Below are positions 34,282-47,735 of a stretch of 64,000 nucleotides of DNA, one piece after another. Where the stretch lies: NCBI GenBank assembly GCA_028583415.1, contig CM053272.1, positions 40,162,199-40,226,198 of the forward strand, in the 5' to 3' direction. The position numbers were made by a program, and so were the translations under genes. The notes below the pieces were generated by a model. That model was not told the DNA's origin. It saw nothing but the letters and a program-made list of their open reading frames with translations, and did no database searches. The DNA is from Protea cynaroides (taxonomy: Eukaryota; Streptophyta; Magnoliopsida; Proteales; Proteaceae). How positions within the stretch are numbered: position 1 is the first letter of the stretch; each line of letters begins with the position of its first letter.

Positions 34282-36136
34282 TTTTAAAAGACGGTTGCCT
34301 CCCTCCTTATATGCCTAAAGGATAAATGCCTTCAAATCTTAAAAAAAAAAAAAAAAAAAGACAAATGCCTCCTTTAAATGCATTATTAAAATACAAATAA
34401 TAGATCACGCCGTTAAGAATATTTCATTAAATACCGATGGTGAGACTTCAAATTTTATTTAATGACCAAATTAATTCTTTACAAAAGTTATCATTTTACC
34501 CTTCATGCAAAGTACTATTTTTATCCTTCATGTAAAACCCTTACTATTAGAAAACTCCATCGTTGCAACCCTGAGTTGCGATAACTCCGCCCTTCATTCT
34601 AAACCTCAACCTCATTCGGAACCCTCAAATCCCTATTTAACCCTCATTTGAAAATCCCGAAAGTCATTACCATCTGATAACTCCTCCGCCGCAATGAAGG
34701 GGAGAAGAGAGGGGTCATTGGAGGCAATGGAATCAGAAAGGGATGTAACCGATGCCTATATATTTTTAGAGTTGGAGAGGAGAGGGATAATGAGAAGGAA
34801 AGAAGACGATCAATGCTGTCGTCTTCGCAGCAACACGGAAGAAATAGAGCTCTTATTGAGGAACAGTTTGTGAAACAAAATCTGATTTTTAATTGTTCAT
34901 CAATAATTAATCAACTGTAAATGAAATCTATCAATCACAAAAATAGTTTCGTTGGACTGAAATCGGATAGGCTTCCTCTACATTTTCTCTATAATACGGA
35001 GTTTCCTACTTTATCAATCTATTCTCAGCCCTTGGAACTCTGAGCCACTGTCCAAATCACACAACCTACTCTATGCCAAATTCTTGTGTATTCTGACGCC
35101 CTAGAATGGCAGAATCTTCTTTTCTCTTAACAGATATGATTTCAAATCGATCGGAGTTTCTATAGTAGAGAATCCAAGGTTTGCCATGTTCATAGAATTA
35201 GAAAAATAGGAAAACAGATGCTGAAATCAAACTCAAACAGTACTTCTGGAGAAGAGCTGGTAAATCAGATCATCAGAATTCTCAGAAGCACAAGTGAGCA
35301 GAAGCTTTGGCTCTTTAAGGAGGCCTTGGAGATCGATTTCCATCTCTCTCTCTCTGGTAATTTGTTACCTTGCTCGGCAAAGATAGAATCAATTGAAGCG
35401 TGGCGCGGCATTTGCAACCAGCAAAAACAGAGGAACTGATGAGTTTGGAAGAAGACCTGACGGTTCTGCGCTTGGAAGATGATCTTCTGGGTGGGCAGGC
35501 AAATGGGTATCAGAGGTTTTTGGGTTTATAGATGGATTGTAAAAATTTTTTGGGTTGATAATTTTGAGGGGAAGTAGTAAGAATTTATTGGGCAATAGAG
35601 TTGTGTTTGGTTCTGTGGTGGAGTTTCTGTGATGGATTCTTTGTCGGTAGTAGTAAATAGTATGTCTAATTTATAGTCTTGGGAACGAAAATTTGACTAA
35701 ACGAGAATCGGTGCCGATTTCAGATGTTGCTACTCCTCCTGGTTTAGGGTTGATTTCAAATGCAATTGGGCTCGGTATGTGGGTTGCCGGTGGTGTCCTT
35801 TCCTACTCTCTCGGCTTGCTTGGTTGGGGCCCCAATGGTAATGGAGATGCATCTTCCTCTCCTTTGGTTTTCTTATCCGTGTGAGCCTAGTGAATCTAGT
35901 CAAGCTCAAAAGGGAAAGAAGACAACCGAAGGTTAAGGAAAGAATAAGACGTTTCAATGGGTAAAGCAGATGGATGAAAAAAAAAAAAAAAAGATAATAA
36001 AACATTTAGGGTAAAATTGTCCATAAAAAAATTTCATTTTAACATCGTTAAAAATTAGAGACGTGTTTTTTTTTCAAAAACTTTTGAAGACATTTGTCCA
36101 TTAGGCATAGTACAAGGGAGAAAACCGTCTTTTCCC
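34282..36136. mobile_element. Long-TIR Mutator-like element M2 upstream of OPT gene C, with gene-like interior
   Basis: A 1855-bp element. The TIRs are related to M1: left AAAAGACGGTTGCCTCCCTC with AGACAAATGCCTC, right reverse complement AAAAGACGGTTTTCTCCCTT with GGACAAATGTCTTC. No clear target duplication was found. The interior is richer in GC than its surroundings, and at 35693-35884 encodes 63 open codons including ISNAIGLGMWVAGGVLSYSL, like a single membrane helix. This could be a captured exon (Pack-MULE type) but was not recognised. Confidence 0.7.
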
Positions 36137-38409
36137 TTTTTATTAAAACTGTAATTATGATTGCACAAAAAAAATTTAGACATTAAATGACAAGTTTTTA
36201 TCTTTTTATTAAAAAGCAAAAAACGTAAAGTTGTATTTTTTTATTTTTTTTTGTTCAAAAAACTTGGTTACAACGAAAATTTCCATAAATAGATATGTCA
36301 TGTCATTGAGATGATTCTTGTCATAAAATAATAAAAAAAAAATGCTTAGGTATCTTTATCATGATTCATGACAAAATTAATTTTGTCATCGTATTTGAAC
36401 GATCTAGAAGAGATTCCGGCTTTACAGTCCGTCACTGTGTTCTTTACAAATTTCGTTGACCCTAGACCCCCTTAGTGCATGATTCATGAGAGCTAGTGAG
36501 CCACTCCAATTCACATTAAGGATGGTATGTCATGGTTCTTTATTCAATTGCTTAGTTTTAACTCAAATAAAATTTCGTAAAAAGGAATCCATGTCAACGG
36601 TCTATTGATTCAAATTAAATGATGTCAATTGGAAGGATCCTTAGATGAGTGAGTAAATAATTAAATTTGAGGGTAAAATTAACAATTTTCTTATTCATAT
36701 CATTGCTTTGAAAGACAGTCTTGGAATTACCACATCATTTTTCCACATGTCGAATTAGATGCATGTCTCTAAAGGAAATTATTTCGTAAACGACAGTTAT
36801 ATGGAAAGGCAATCGTGTGAGTGGTGCTTTTTTTAGTGTAAGAAAAATGCGAAGGGGGGGAGGGGTTCCAGTAACGCCAATTTGGGAAAAATATCGAATA
36901 ATACACTGATGAAAATGTAGAAAATGGCATAACTAATACTGAACCCCACGGCATGGGATGAGAGAAAATATAAAAATGTTCGAGATTATTAAAAAGATCA
37001 CCGTAGTTGATTTTGTGAAAATATTGCTCCTAAGAAAAATATATTATATTTAAACAAAAATTCTAGCACTCTTTTATATTTCTGACACTCTCTTTCTCTT
37101 TGTTTCCTAAATTTATTAAATGATCCTCACGTTTGGATTGATATGGCATGGAAATTTCCTTGCATTAATAGCATGGGAAACCCTCTCCTTTTATTTAAAC
37201 ACCACTTGATGCATGTCGGTAAATCCCCATGTGACTTCGAATTTAAAAAAGGATTAAAAGAAATTGTTTCTCTGTACACAAACATCATTTGATGCGGATG
37301 TTAGGGAGGAGATTCCCAAACCCAAGATTCACCTTCTCTGGAATCTCTGCTGCCAAGCATACGCATATCCAGCTGCCATACCTAGACAAAATAAAAGAAA
37401 AGAAATTGTAAGACCAAGTCTAGTCTGTTACCCAAATTTTATTGGTTCATACTCGGGCTTGGTAGGGGTGTTAAAATTGGATTTAAATTGAATTTTATTG
37501 GATAAAATTTGGATTGTATTTTTTTTTGAATTTGTTGAAAAAGTAAGATCAGATTAAATCAATTGATAAATCTAAATCAATCGGACCAATAAGACCGAAA
37601 CTGAATCAGTTCGATAATAGTTCATTAAGTTAACATTGTTAAATATACATATAGGAAAACCAACATCAAAACCAAACCAATTCGATAGACCAATCAATCT
37701 GTCTTTTTATTACTACATATACATATAGTAAACTGATAACAGACCGATAAGAGTCCTTAAGCTAGTCCGATAACAAACTGAAATCTAGGTGGCCCGTTAA
37801 CTAACTTGTACAGTGCTGCCCACTCCAATCCGCATCTCTTATTGGACATGTTTAGGGCTGCCCCTAAAAAGCCCAAGACCAACTTGATCAATCATGAACT
37901 GATCCGAACTAGCTTGTTGACACCCCTAGGCTTCAATATAGAATCATATCGGTATCTATCTTGGTCCAAGCTATAGCTCTAGCCTGAATTGGACCAATCC
38001 CAATTTTTAACAAAAGATACACCATATCCTAACATTTCCATCTTATATTCATCATCTTCTCCCAACCAGCTAGCTACCTCCTCCTCCCTATCGCATTTCT
38101 ATCTTTCTTAATTCAGGTTCACACTAGTATTGTGGAAAATCCTCTCCTTCAATCTACTCACACTTTTAAATATTCTTTACTATACGAGTCTCATTTGCAA
38201 TACCATTTCCTTCTTTCTCATTGGTGTGAAATCGAAGATTCTCCCATAATAACATTGTGGGAAATCCTCTCTCTCACTCTATTTACCCTCTAGGTAGTCT
38301 CAGACTATACAATACTTTGTTATCGTCACCAGTCGATCCAACCAAATACGGTAAAACTTGAATGTGGGCTAGTCTTGGGTTCAACATGTTTACAAGATTT
38401 GGCCCGACT
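36137..38409. other. Unassigned AT-rich intergenic DNA
   Basis: It holds the hAT-like element 37452-37932 and an imperfect direct repeat near 38119-38290 (ATTGTGG(A/G)AAATCCTCTC twice). No coding or RNA gene was seen. Confidence 0.4.
37452..37932. mobile_element. hAT-like element with TAGGGGTGT termini
   Basis: The ends TAGGGGTGTTAAAATTGG and, in reverse complement, TAGGGGTGTCAACAAGC enclose about 480 bp of diverged AACCAAACC and CCGATAA words. Flanking GGCTT repeats on both sides are consistent with, but do not prove, an 8-bp duplication. Confidence 0.5.
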
Positions 38410-38712
38410 GTTTGACTGACTTCATGTAACACAGATATTTTATGCCTGCTGACTGACTTCTTGTAATAGGGAAGTTTTGGAAAAAAAAATCACTCTCCAG
38501 CCACTGGACAGCCTGCCAACTGCTGAGGATTGGCGCCCATTTTCCATCAATGGATATGCACACCGATGGATCAGTGGCTGGGGAGGATTCGAACCTGGCA
38601 TTTTATGTCAGCTGAATGACTTCTTGTAATAGGAACATTTTATGTTTACTGACTGACTTCTTGTAATAGGGACATTTTATATTACTGACTTCTTGTAATA
38701 GGGACATTTTAT
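38410..38712 (+). repeat. Tandem repeat with CTGACTGACTTCTTGTAATA units
   Basis: Five units of about 32-45 bp (CTGACTGACTTCTTGTAATAGGGACATTTTATA), interrupted by a 104-bp foldback (38489-38592) whose arms are CTCTCCAGCCACTGGACAG and its near reverse complement GATCAGTGGCTGGGGAGG. Confidence 0.7.
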
Positions 38713-38754
38713 ATTAGATACGAAATCATACTATCTCCAATTGGTATTTTTTTG

Positions 38755-40102
38755 GGTAGTTTATTCGTACCATTCTCGGACTTAGGTCTAAATACAATTA
38801 CTATCTAGTAGTTTTTGATAATTACTACAGTCCTCTTCTAGCTAATGGTGTTGAATATAAAATTTAAATATCAACTTTACCCTTACTGCATTTACAAGAA
38901 ATAAAGGATGAAATGACATATTTGACTTTTCTAAATTGTTATATGATTAAATGACAAATTTAACCCTCCTAAATCCTTATTTTAAAATTTTCATTTCGTT
39001 TCTTTTCCCTCTCCTCTCCAAAGTGTGACCGAAGTGGACTTCCTCCGGCCAACATTGACTCTGGCAAGCAGTAGCTCCTCTTCTTGGGTAAGTTTCCATT
39101 TACGTTTCTTCTCCCTCTCTTGTTATCTCTCCTCTCGTTCTCTTCCTTTTCCTCCATTTCTTCTCCCTCTCTTGTTATCTCTCCTCCTCTCGTTCTCTTC
39201 TCCCTTTTCCTCCGTTTCTTCTCCCTCTCCTCTCCTCTCCTCTCTTCTGGTTCTCTTCCATTTTCATTTTTCTGCTCTCCATTTTTCATTCTTTCTCCAT
39301 TTTCGTTTCAACTCCACACACATAACCACTTTTCTTGATGAGAAATCTTGCATGTTCAAATCCAACTGAAGATGAAAGATGAAATAGACAAGTTGAAGCA
39401 AATCATGAAATGAATGGTCAGTTGCTATGGGCCTCTCACCCTGCACTTTGATAGTAATTTTTGTCTGCTAGTGTTCATTCAATTCATGACATCTTAAATA
39501 AATAAAAGTAAACAGAAGTGGAAGGGAAGCACTCAGCAATGGGGACTGACTTTTGGGGTTAGAGAAGAGACGGGGAAGGAAGCCGGGGAGACCAGAGTTT
39601 TGTGGGTTTGATAAGAACAACGGGCGGATGTCAGCATCAATTAAGGCGATGTTTTTCTTTATTCTTCTCCAGAAGAAATGCACAGGAAATGCAAAAACGT
39701 TGCTTTACTGCTAGTTGGAAACTTTACTTGCCTTTGTAGTCGGAATGTTCACTTGCCGCCATATACATAAACCTTCAGTTTCAGTAGAGTTAAGTTCACT
39801 ACCATCTTCCCTCTTAAAATCGTGAAATGAATAGAGAGGAAAGACGAAGAAGATGAAATGAAAATGGGGAATTTTTGTCCTTTAACGTTTCAAAAGGGTA
39901 ATATAGACCTTTTGTAATACGTATAAGGGTATTTTTGAACTTCAAAATTTAGAGGTGTACTTACAGAAAATATCTAACCGATTAGGATTATCTATAACAA
40001 GGTTTGACAATTAGGATTAGTATACGTAATTTTTGTGAGCTTTAGGTGAATATATAGTTTTGTATTTAGACATAAGTCCACGGATGGTATGAATAAATTT
40101 CC
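38755..40102. mobile_element. Long-TIR Mutator-like element M3
   Basis: A 1348-bp element. The left end GGTAGTTTATTCGTACCATT and the right end in reverse complement GGAAATTTATTCATACCATC align and continue through GGACTTA(G/T)GTCTAAATACAA. The interior has a pyrimidine-rich tandem repeat (39100-39260) and no transposase. No convincing target duplication. Confidence 0.65.
39100..39260 (+). repeat. Pyrimidine-rich tandem repeat inside MULE M3
   Basis: Units of about 60 bp built from TTCTTCTCCCTCTCTTGTTA, TCTCTCCTCTCGTTCTCTTC and CTTTTCCTCC, 2.5 copies. It generates several spurious long open frames on both strands. Confidence 0.75.
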
Positions 40103-40227
40103 TTCCTTTTTTTTATGGTAATAATATAATAACCATTCCATTTGTGTGGATAAAAAAAAAATCCTAGAAGAATTTTAAAATCAAAAGCAGCTTCCTCCCT
40201 TACATTAATATGATTACTCTAGGAATT

Positions 40228-40370
40228 TTAAAATATGACTTACTTTTTTTTTTTTTTTAACTGGTTGCATCTTTATCAATCATACAATTGCTTCTAAAAT
40301 ATGACTTGCTTTTTGATTTTATTTTTTTTTAACTGGTTGCATCTTTATCAATCATACAATTGCCACCCAT
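40228..40370 (+). repeat. Direct duplication of about 68-75 bp
   Basis: AAATATGACTT(A/G)CTTTTT, a T run, then AACTGGTTGCATCTTTATCA and ATCATACAATTGC occur twice in a row with small differences. Confidence 0.8.
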
Positions 40371-42038
40371 TTTGCCATTATATAGATGAATTCTTATCTG
40401 TAATCAACGTTCCAAATATATTTTTATGATTTGTATAACAAAAATATCAAAGTAACAAAAATAAATAAATAAATAAAAGTCAAGTTCTTAATAATTGGAA
40501 TCTAATATTATTGACTTTTTATCCAATATAAATAAATTAAAAAATATACTGACAAATTGTTGAATAGTATATGACACATAGCCAATCATATATACAAGAG
40601 TATAATCGAACAAACAATATCTCGTAAGTACGGAGAGAGGATCTCTGGGGAAGCGGCTTTAAAAAAGGGGCTTTTATGGGTGATTCGATGAAGGCGATGG
40701 ATATTATAGAAATTTTAAAAATAAAGCATGGGGGCTTAGTACCTTTTCTAGAGTGAGATGTTCCAGACCATGGATCACCTTATTTAAAAAATAGATAAAA
40801 AAAAACTTTTTCTTTTTAATATATACAAATAAAGATAATTACAAATAAGGAGAATGATTCTAAAGTAGATATCATGCCTTGGTGATGTCCAAGTCTTTTT
40901 TTCCATAGAAATAATAACTAGAACAATAAGAGGCCAAGATCATAATTGATAAATTTGGATTTGAAAATATTTTAATAAATAGTAAACTTTGAGATTAATT
41001 AATTTAGAAAATTTAAAAATTCAAGATAAAATACTTAAAAACAGAACAATGGAAAAAGTAAAATTGGGGTTGAATCATGAACTAAATGGCTATTTAAAAA
41101 ATCCAAATAAAAAACTGTTCCATTTTATTTTTCCAATTTTTATTGAAGTTTCATATAAATTATGATTTTCTTCAGGCCACATTATGTACTTCAATTCACA
41201 AAGCATTTGCAACGACCAAATTTTTGGAATCCAAAATTTTCAGGATGAAGTTTCATTTCATAAATTAGTCATAGACTCTTAAGAAATCACCATTTCTTTC
41301 AAATTGTTTTAGATTTAATCTGACCTTTTTTTGAGTTTTGTGTATTTACAAACTATGTCCAGGATTCTAGCATACCAAACTTTTAAATTCAGTGGACATC
41401 ATTTTCAGGTGTAGTCTGGTTATATATTAAATTTTAGACTAAATCATTTATCTTTGTATCATTATAAATTATTAATAATAATCAATTTTTAAAATATTTT
41501 TAAAACAATGGACACATTTAAAATGTCATGAACAGGACAAAAAAAAAAAAAAAAAAAGAAGAGAGAGGTAGCAATCATAAAATAGTCCCAAGATATGGAA
41601 TGTTGATTTTTTTTTTTTTTTATTTCTACCAATAATACATAAACCAGTTGGCCTATGTGAATGGCAGTTGAGTTATTTCGGAAAGGAGATGCAGGGCAAA
41701 AGATATTTTGATAACATTCATTGAGACTACATGCTTATCGAGCACTCGTTATGTAAAGAAATGTCAATAATATAAAAAAACAAAACAAGATTTGGTCGAT
41801 AATCTAATTGGTAGGTGCGAGTATTGCGGCAGACAAGAATCCCATGCCTCATTACGTACGATTACATGACAAAATGGTCATTTATATTTGATCAGGTTAT
41901 GGAACACGCGATCGGTTTTTAATATCCTCGACAAGAACGCAAGACAAGGAGTTGGGACATGAAATAAGGGTCCAAGACCTCTACTGCCCATCTCATCATT
42001 GGGACGGGCAAAAAATAACTTCATATTTTAGTTTGGGT
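40371..42038. other. Unassigned AT-rich intergenic DNA
   Basis: Long AT-rich stretch with poly-A near 41540 and poly-T near 41609. Nothing recognisable. Confidence 0.4.
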
Positions 42039-42047
42039 GTAGAATTC

Positions 42048-42290
42048 GGATTCAAATCGTCTTCTCCCTGTACTTTAGGAAAGAGGGAGATGTCCCCATC
42101 AAATGACCGACACATGGTTTTCTGGAAAATCCGAGCCCCACATCCGAGCTGACATCCAGTCGACAAGCCAAGCCGACAGGGGGTGTCGGCTCGGACGTTG
42201 GGCTCGAATTTTCCCGAGAGCCACGTGTTGGTCATCCGACGGGGGTGTCTCCCTCCTCCCTAAAATACAGGGAGGAGACGATTCGGATCC
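42048..42290. mobile_element. Foldback MITE F4
   Basis: A 243-bp palindrome. The termini GGATTCAAATCGTCTTCTCC and GGATCCGAATCGTCTCCTCC (right end, reverse complement) share a CCTGTA(C/T)TTTAGG stretch and a GGTGTCGGCTCGGA core. The target duplication is GTAGAATTC (42039-42047) and GTAGAAGTC (42291-42299), 8 of 9 matching. Confidence 0.87.
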
Positions 42291-42434
42291 GTAGAAGTCT
42301 GGAGACTCTGGACACAAAGTCAAGTTACAGAAGTAGGTAGAGACTAGGCACATACCTTGCCTAGCACATGCTACAGCCTTTGAGCATAGGTATTTTGTTC
42401 TTTTTCGTCTTGTTGGTTCTTTTTTCTTTTTAGG

Positions 42435-43009
42435 GGTAATTTACACCAGAGGTACCTGATATTTTGAGAAATCATACCAGAGGTACCTCACGTTTCAATA
42501 ATCATACCAGAGGTTCCTCTTCTTATATTTATATCATTAACCATATCTAACATTAGGTTACTCCAAGGTAATCATTAGATCTACCTCAAATTTTTAGGAA
42601 TTGATCGTTTCTTGTTGAACTATCCTTATTTGGTGTCTGATCATCGATACACCCATCGGAAAAATACTAAATTGGGGTGTGAAGTTTTCACCGGAGGTGT
42701 GTACTATAGTGGAGATCTGTGAGTTGGTGAAGAGCAACCGCCGGTGAGGAAGGGTTACAGGAGAGGACAGGGGCAGAAGAAGGGGTGGGCAATTGAGACA
42801 ATGATGAGCACATGGGAATCCGAGTGGTGAGTCGTTACAGCAACTGGATGGTGAGAACGTGAACTGAAGGGGACCAAGAAAGTTATACTAAACATGTGTA
42901 AATTTGGAAGTACAAAAATAGAAGATACTTTAAATGTAATATTTTTGAAACGTCAAGTACCTTTGGTATAATTTCTCAAAACATGAGATACATCTGGTGT
43001 AATTTATCC
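42435..43009. mobile_element. Long-TIR Mutator-like element M4
   Basis: A 575-bp element. The TIRs of about 90 bp include GGGTAATTTACACCAGAGGT on the left and GGATAAATTACACCAGATGT (reverse complement) on the right, then TTTTGAGAAATCATACC against TTTTGAGAAATTATACC. The target duplication is TCTTTTTAG (42426-42434) and TTTTTTTAG (43010-43018), 8 of 9 matching. The interior is non-coding. Confidence 0.8.
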
Positions 43010-43018
43010 TTTTTTTAG

Positions 43019-45004
43019 TATTGTGGTCCAATTTTCTAATCTTGTCCTTTATAACATGAGAACGTGTATAGCCTCGTACCTATAATCATCATCGCTGAAA
43101 AAGGAGGGAGGAAAAATTTGATGCCTACAGTAAGATGATGCAAATAGTGAAATATGCTTCCCGTAATACCAATGTGGCCGAATGTCTCTCAATACACCAA
43201 TGAAAAGGTGGGAAATGGTCAGTTCAGCCAATGGAGGACTCGCACAAGATAGAAGAAAGAGAAAATATTAAAATATAAAAAGTCATGGGAAGAAATCTCC
43301 ACTCTGACATTGTGGGGATCATTTTACCTTTATTTAATTGAACATCTCTAAATTCATAATCCATGTAAGTATCTGAGGTAATGGTCTTTGCCATTTTTTA
43401 TAGAATTTACCAGATAGCAAGATAGAGGGATGTATGGGCCATATACATGAGTTATCTGCATAAATGAGGGATGTATGGGCAGACAAGATAACTGATTAAA
43501 TTTGAGTAAGAAATTCGATACTTGATCAATCAAGACTTTGCCTTTTCTATCCAATGATTGGAATTGATACATCATTTACCATGGGATAGAATTAAGTGGA
43601 TTAGAGAGAATCTTGTCTATATTGAATAGTGTAAGGATAACTATGCCTTTTACGCTTTAGTTTAGGATATCGTTTATCTATCAAAATAAATAAATAGATA
43701 AATAAAATCTAAGACTCCCATCTTATTGGATTAGTGTCACCTAATTTCACCCGTGCAATTGTATATATAATTTTTAGGGTATGAGTTTTTTTATTGGAGA
43801 GTTGTTTGTGCCCACCAATATAAGTGGGTGACATTGAATCTATAAGTAGAGCGTAGGAGATATGACAGAGACAGACTCAAGGGTACTAATGTGGAGACCA
43901 CTCTGTTTTTTCGAAGAACCTGTTCCTATTATTTAATGTACTTTTTCTCGTCTTAACTAGAATATTCACTTTCAATAAAAAAATTTCTCGATTAGTTTGG
44001 ATCTTGAGAATCATTAGCAGTACAAATCCCTTCATGTTCTAAAATTAAGTTAAATTGATCAGCATCATAATTACCAATGGCTATCGGAAATGAATTACCA
44101 ATTCTATAGATGTTTCAACTTGCATGAATCATGGAAGCTCCTTATCTTCGTTAAAATCTTTATGAATATTTATTAAGGTAAGGTTTCTCTGAGCGAACGG
44201 GATAAATTTTCTATGCTCACCAACAGAAGTGTCAGAACGACACAAAAGTGTTGTGACTCTCACTCCATCATTTAGAGAACCATTTTTCCATTTGTTATTA
44301 CTTGTTTGTTATGTCTAATACATATTTTTTTTAATATGCCGTTGAGTAGATTGTTTTGATTTTATAAATTTCTTTTATTATCAGAAAATAATATTAAGAA
44401 AAATAAACATTGAATCTAAGTATAATATTTTAGAATGTACTTTGGATTAGTTGATGAAACTCTCTTTATTTAAAATGACACAAACGTCATTTTCAGGTTC
44501 CATTAATGACGAAATCCTCAAACATGGATACTTCATATATATTGCTTTTATATTTAATAATAATTAGGGAATTTACAATGTTCTTTAAATCCATAAATTT
44601 TTGGTTGACCTGAGCTTATAAAAAAAAATTGAACATTAATATATTAGGAATTATTGATCTTCAAGTAAGGTTATCACATTGCTTCAAGGTTCAATTTCAC
44701 CGACTCAAAATTGGATCAATTGTTGATGATCTCAAATCGGATCGACCTGGATTAGGCTTGACTTGGGGGAAAAAATCCCAAAAAATTGCTTTACAAACAT
44801 GAAAATCCTGATCTGATGGATTGACTCCCCGTGCTGTCGCTAATCCGGTCTATGCCCTAAGTCCATGTATTGGTTACAATCAATTGATTTAATGGATGTT
44901 TTCCCCACAAGTAATGACTAATACAAATAAAAAGTATTTTTAAATTATATTACTAATATGTCCACTACCATTTGTTTAGTTTAATCATGTATCTGATGGG
45001 GTCG
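43019..45004. other. Unassigned AT-rich intergenic DNA
   Basis: No gene, repeat or element was recognised. A short local repeat, GAGGGATGTATGGGC, occurs twice at about 43425-43480. Confidence 0.4.
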
Positions 45005-45621
45005 ATGATGAATAAGATACAGGTCATGGTCTGCATAGACGAGACAAGGATTATTTTATTTGTAACCAGTTCGGTTACAAATAGGAAATTTTTTGTGTAT
45101 GGGATTCAAATGATCATTTGAATGCAAATAGATAATGGCAAATGAATGTACAAATTTAATCTAGGTTTTGACTCATCTATATATCAACGGCTGAAATTAT
45201 AATATCACTTTAAAAAAAAGTATATAGATAGCTCATATCATATTAAAATCCACATATGACATATGAGAGGAGTAGCTCTTAAGAGTTCTTGGGTTTTTTT
45301 TTTTTTTTCTATCGTTTGGTATGACAGTTGGATGACGCATATACTTGCCACAGAGATTCAGAATCAGATAGAGAATCTTGAATTTTGGAATCTCCTCTCC
45401 GATAAGCAACATGGGGGATTCACCATTCTTTTTTTAATAGATGCATCATCCAGCGTCATGTTAGGTTTACAAATTTTTAAGGGAAAAGGGTTCCCTAAGT
45501 GAAATTCTTAACATTATATCAATCAAGTTGTGGGAATCAATTTTTGGTTAGAATATTTACAAAACAGGAGGAAGGGAGAATGTCAAGGATATAACATCAT
45601 GGTTTTAAGGATTAAGATTTG

Positions 45622-45760
45622 TTTGACTCGATTAGCAAAGAACTTACACCTCAGGAAGTGTAAGGTTTTAAGTGACACTCTTCTTATCGTCTTGAGACCA
45701 TCCACACAGGGGGCTAAGTGCTCTTTATTTTCTGTTATGGGTGTAAGTGAAATGATTTTA
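45622..45760 (+). repeat. tRNA-derived SINE, copy 2 (truncated)
   Basis: It matches copy 3 from ATTAGCAAAGAACTTACACC through GTCTTGAGACCATCCACACA to GGGTGTAAGTGAAATG. The B box is destroyed (TTTTAAGTGACACTC). The 3' end meets the GC-rich LTR-like block. Confidence 0.55.
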
Positions 45761-47735
45761 GTCACCCCAATTCGACCAACCGAAGGTGAGGAACCGGTAA
45801 AAACCACGTCACACCGGACTCGAAAGACCGGCAACCAATCACCCCGAGCAAACCACAAAAATCGGAGTAATACTAGCGCGGAAATAATATACAATGAGGA
45901 ACTAAATAATAAATTAAATAAAATCGTTATTCCATCACCATCGAATTAAATAATATATACAAAGCTTAATGAAAATAACCAAGCAAGAGGAAAGACACGA
46001 AGGAGCACCGCAAACGCATCATGCTCGCCTCCACACTCGGTCTCCAGGGGCCCATCGGAGTAGGCGGGCGGCACGAAGTCCTCCACCGTATACCCCCAAT
46101 CCAAATCGAAAAAGAGAGATATATATATCGGGGTGAGCTACAACACACCAAGAAAGCACAAGACCAATGCAACATTCACATGCATGGGTTAACATTACAC
46201 TTTGGGCCGGTATAACTTGCAAGGCATGGTAAGGTTTGCGGCCACCGCACCTCCATGCACAAGAGTGTGAGCACACCCAATAGTCGGCCCACCACACTAC
46301 TCCGTTCCCCACATCACTCACTCCGGTATAGAGATAGGACTCGAGTCCGGCGGGGGGAAGAACCACAATCCCACGTCCTCCCCCCGATACCCCATACCGA
46401 CCAATACCTAAACCCCATTGGCAAGGGCGCAAAGTGGGTTTCGCTCAACCGCCAGATGTCAATACAAGTAGGCTCCACCCTAGTACAGCCGTCTACGATA
46501 GGGAAGAGCTAGAGCGGCGGCCCGCGGAGACCACATTACCTCACCTCCCCCGATACCCACCCGCAACAAGCATACCAAGATGGAACTATACGCAGAGGCC
46601 CTATCCCAACATCGCCCCTATGGCATAAGGATAGAGCAGAGCGCCATGGCAGGTCAACGCGACACGAGATCACCATGCCACATCACCGCGCGATCAACGC
46701 CAACATCGGAGACCACCGCCATAACCTCCCCGATACCCCACCCATACCAAGCATGCTAAGAAAGGTGCTCGGCGTGAAGGAGGAAGATCCCAGCCCCCGG
46801 CCCTCCCATTCCACACCCAACAAAACAAACACAGTCTAACACCACACACCAGCATAGAAATGCACGAACGATAAATCAAATAAAATTTACACTACATGAC
46901 ATGGATATGCACAACCATCAAACAAGCATATAATTTGATACAGAAATAAAGAGCTCCAAGGTTATTATGTCTTTAATTTAAGTTTCGGTCTGTCCTACCC
47001 GACGCGTGGTGTTAATCCCGCGCGGGTCACATACAAGTCCACACAATCAATTTTCATGTTAATTTCCATTTATTAAAGTTTAGAAGCCAAAACCCGACTT
47101 TCCGGACAAACAGGGCTCAAAACATACCGGCCCCACACACGGTCGCAGGATAGTGAGACGGTATGGTGAGACCGAGGGGAGACCGTAGCATCCGGATGCA
47201 CATACCGGTCTCACCGACGGAGTGCAACCGGGGGCGCTATGCATACGGAGCACCAACCGCCCCACTCGGACCGGGGCGACCGGTATGGTGCGCCGAGCAA
47301 CCGGATGCACACAACCGGTCTCACTCGGATCGGGGGGCGACCGGATGGTGCCGCGATACACCGCGGCCCATACCGCAGATTTTCCCAAGGATATACCCAC
47401 GGCGTGATTTCCAAGATCAGGTCTCCACGTAGCTCCAGGTTTCACCATCCGCTAAGGTCCAGCCCGAAGGGTCCTCGGATCTTGGCAGAATGCCAAAATT
47501 AACCGATCGAAAGAAAGAGGAAACTAGATTTCCACCGGACCCCACGCCCGACCGAAAACAACCCTACGGAGGAAGAGCACACCGGTAGCGGTTGTCGGGC
47601 AGTCCCCACCGGCCCCCTGGGGCGCCAACCTCCTGAACCCTCAACTCCTTCTCAACAAAGGGTCACGGGCCCCCCCCTATTAAGAGGAGGCCGCCCAAAA
47701 CACCCCTCAGGCTGAAGGTCTCAATACTTGACCTT
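45755..47735 (-). mobile_element. GC-rich LTR-like block, about 2 kb, probably a solo LTR
   Basis: GC content rises sharply against the AT-rich surroundings. On the minus strand the block starts TGTTAAGGTCAAG and has a TATA-like CTCTTAATAGG and a pyrimidine-poor, CG-rich body. Internal repeats include CCCCCGATACCC (three times, 46378-46735) and an ACCGGTCTCAC / GACCGG family (47150-47345). Several long frames exist only because the block is GC-rich. No pol gene is present and target duplications were not resolved. Confidence 0.5.

Noticed and set aside
39025..39369. Ser/Leu-rich frame and its Glu/Arg/Lys-rich shadow on the other strand
   Set aside because: Both come from the CT-rich tandem repeat inside MULE M3.
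46019..47502. Many long open frames on both strands in the GC-rich block
   Set aside because: They overlap in all frames, have Pro/Arg/Gly-rich low-complexity content, no family motifs, and follow from few AT-rich stop codons in GC-rich repeat DNA.
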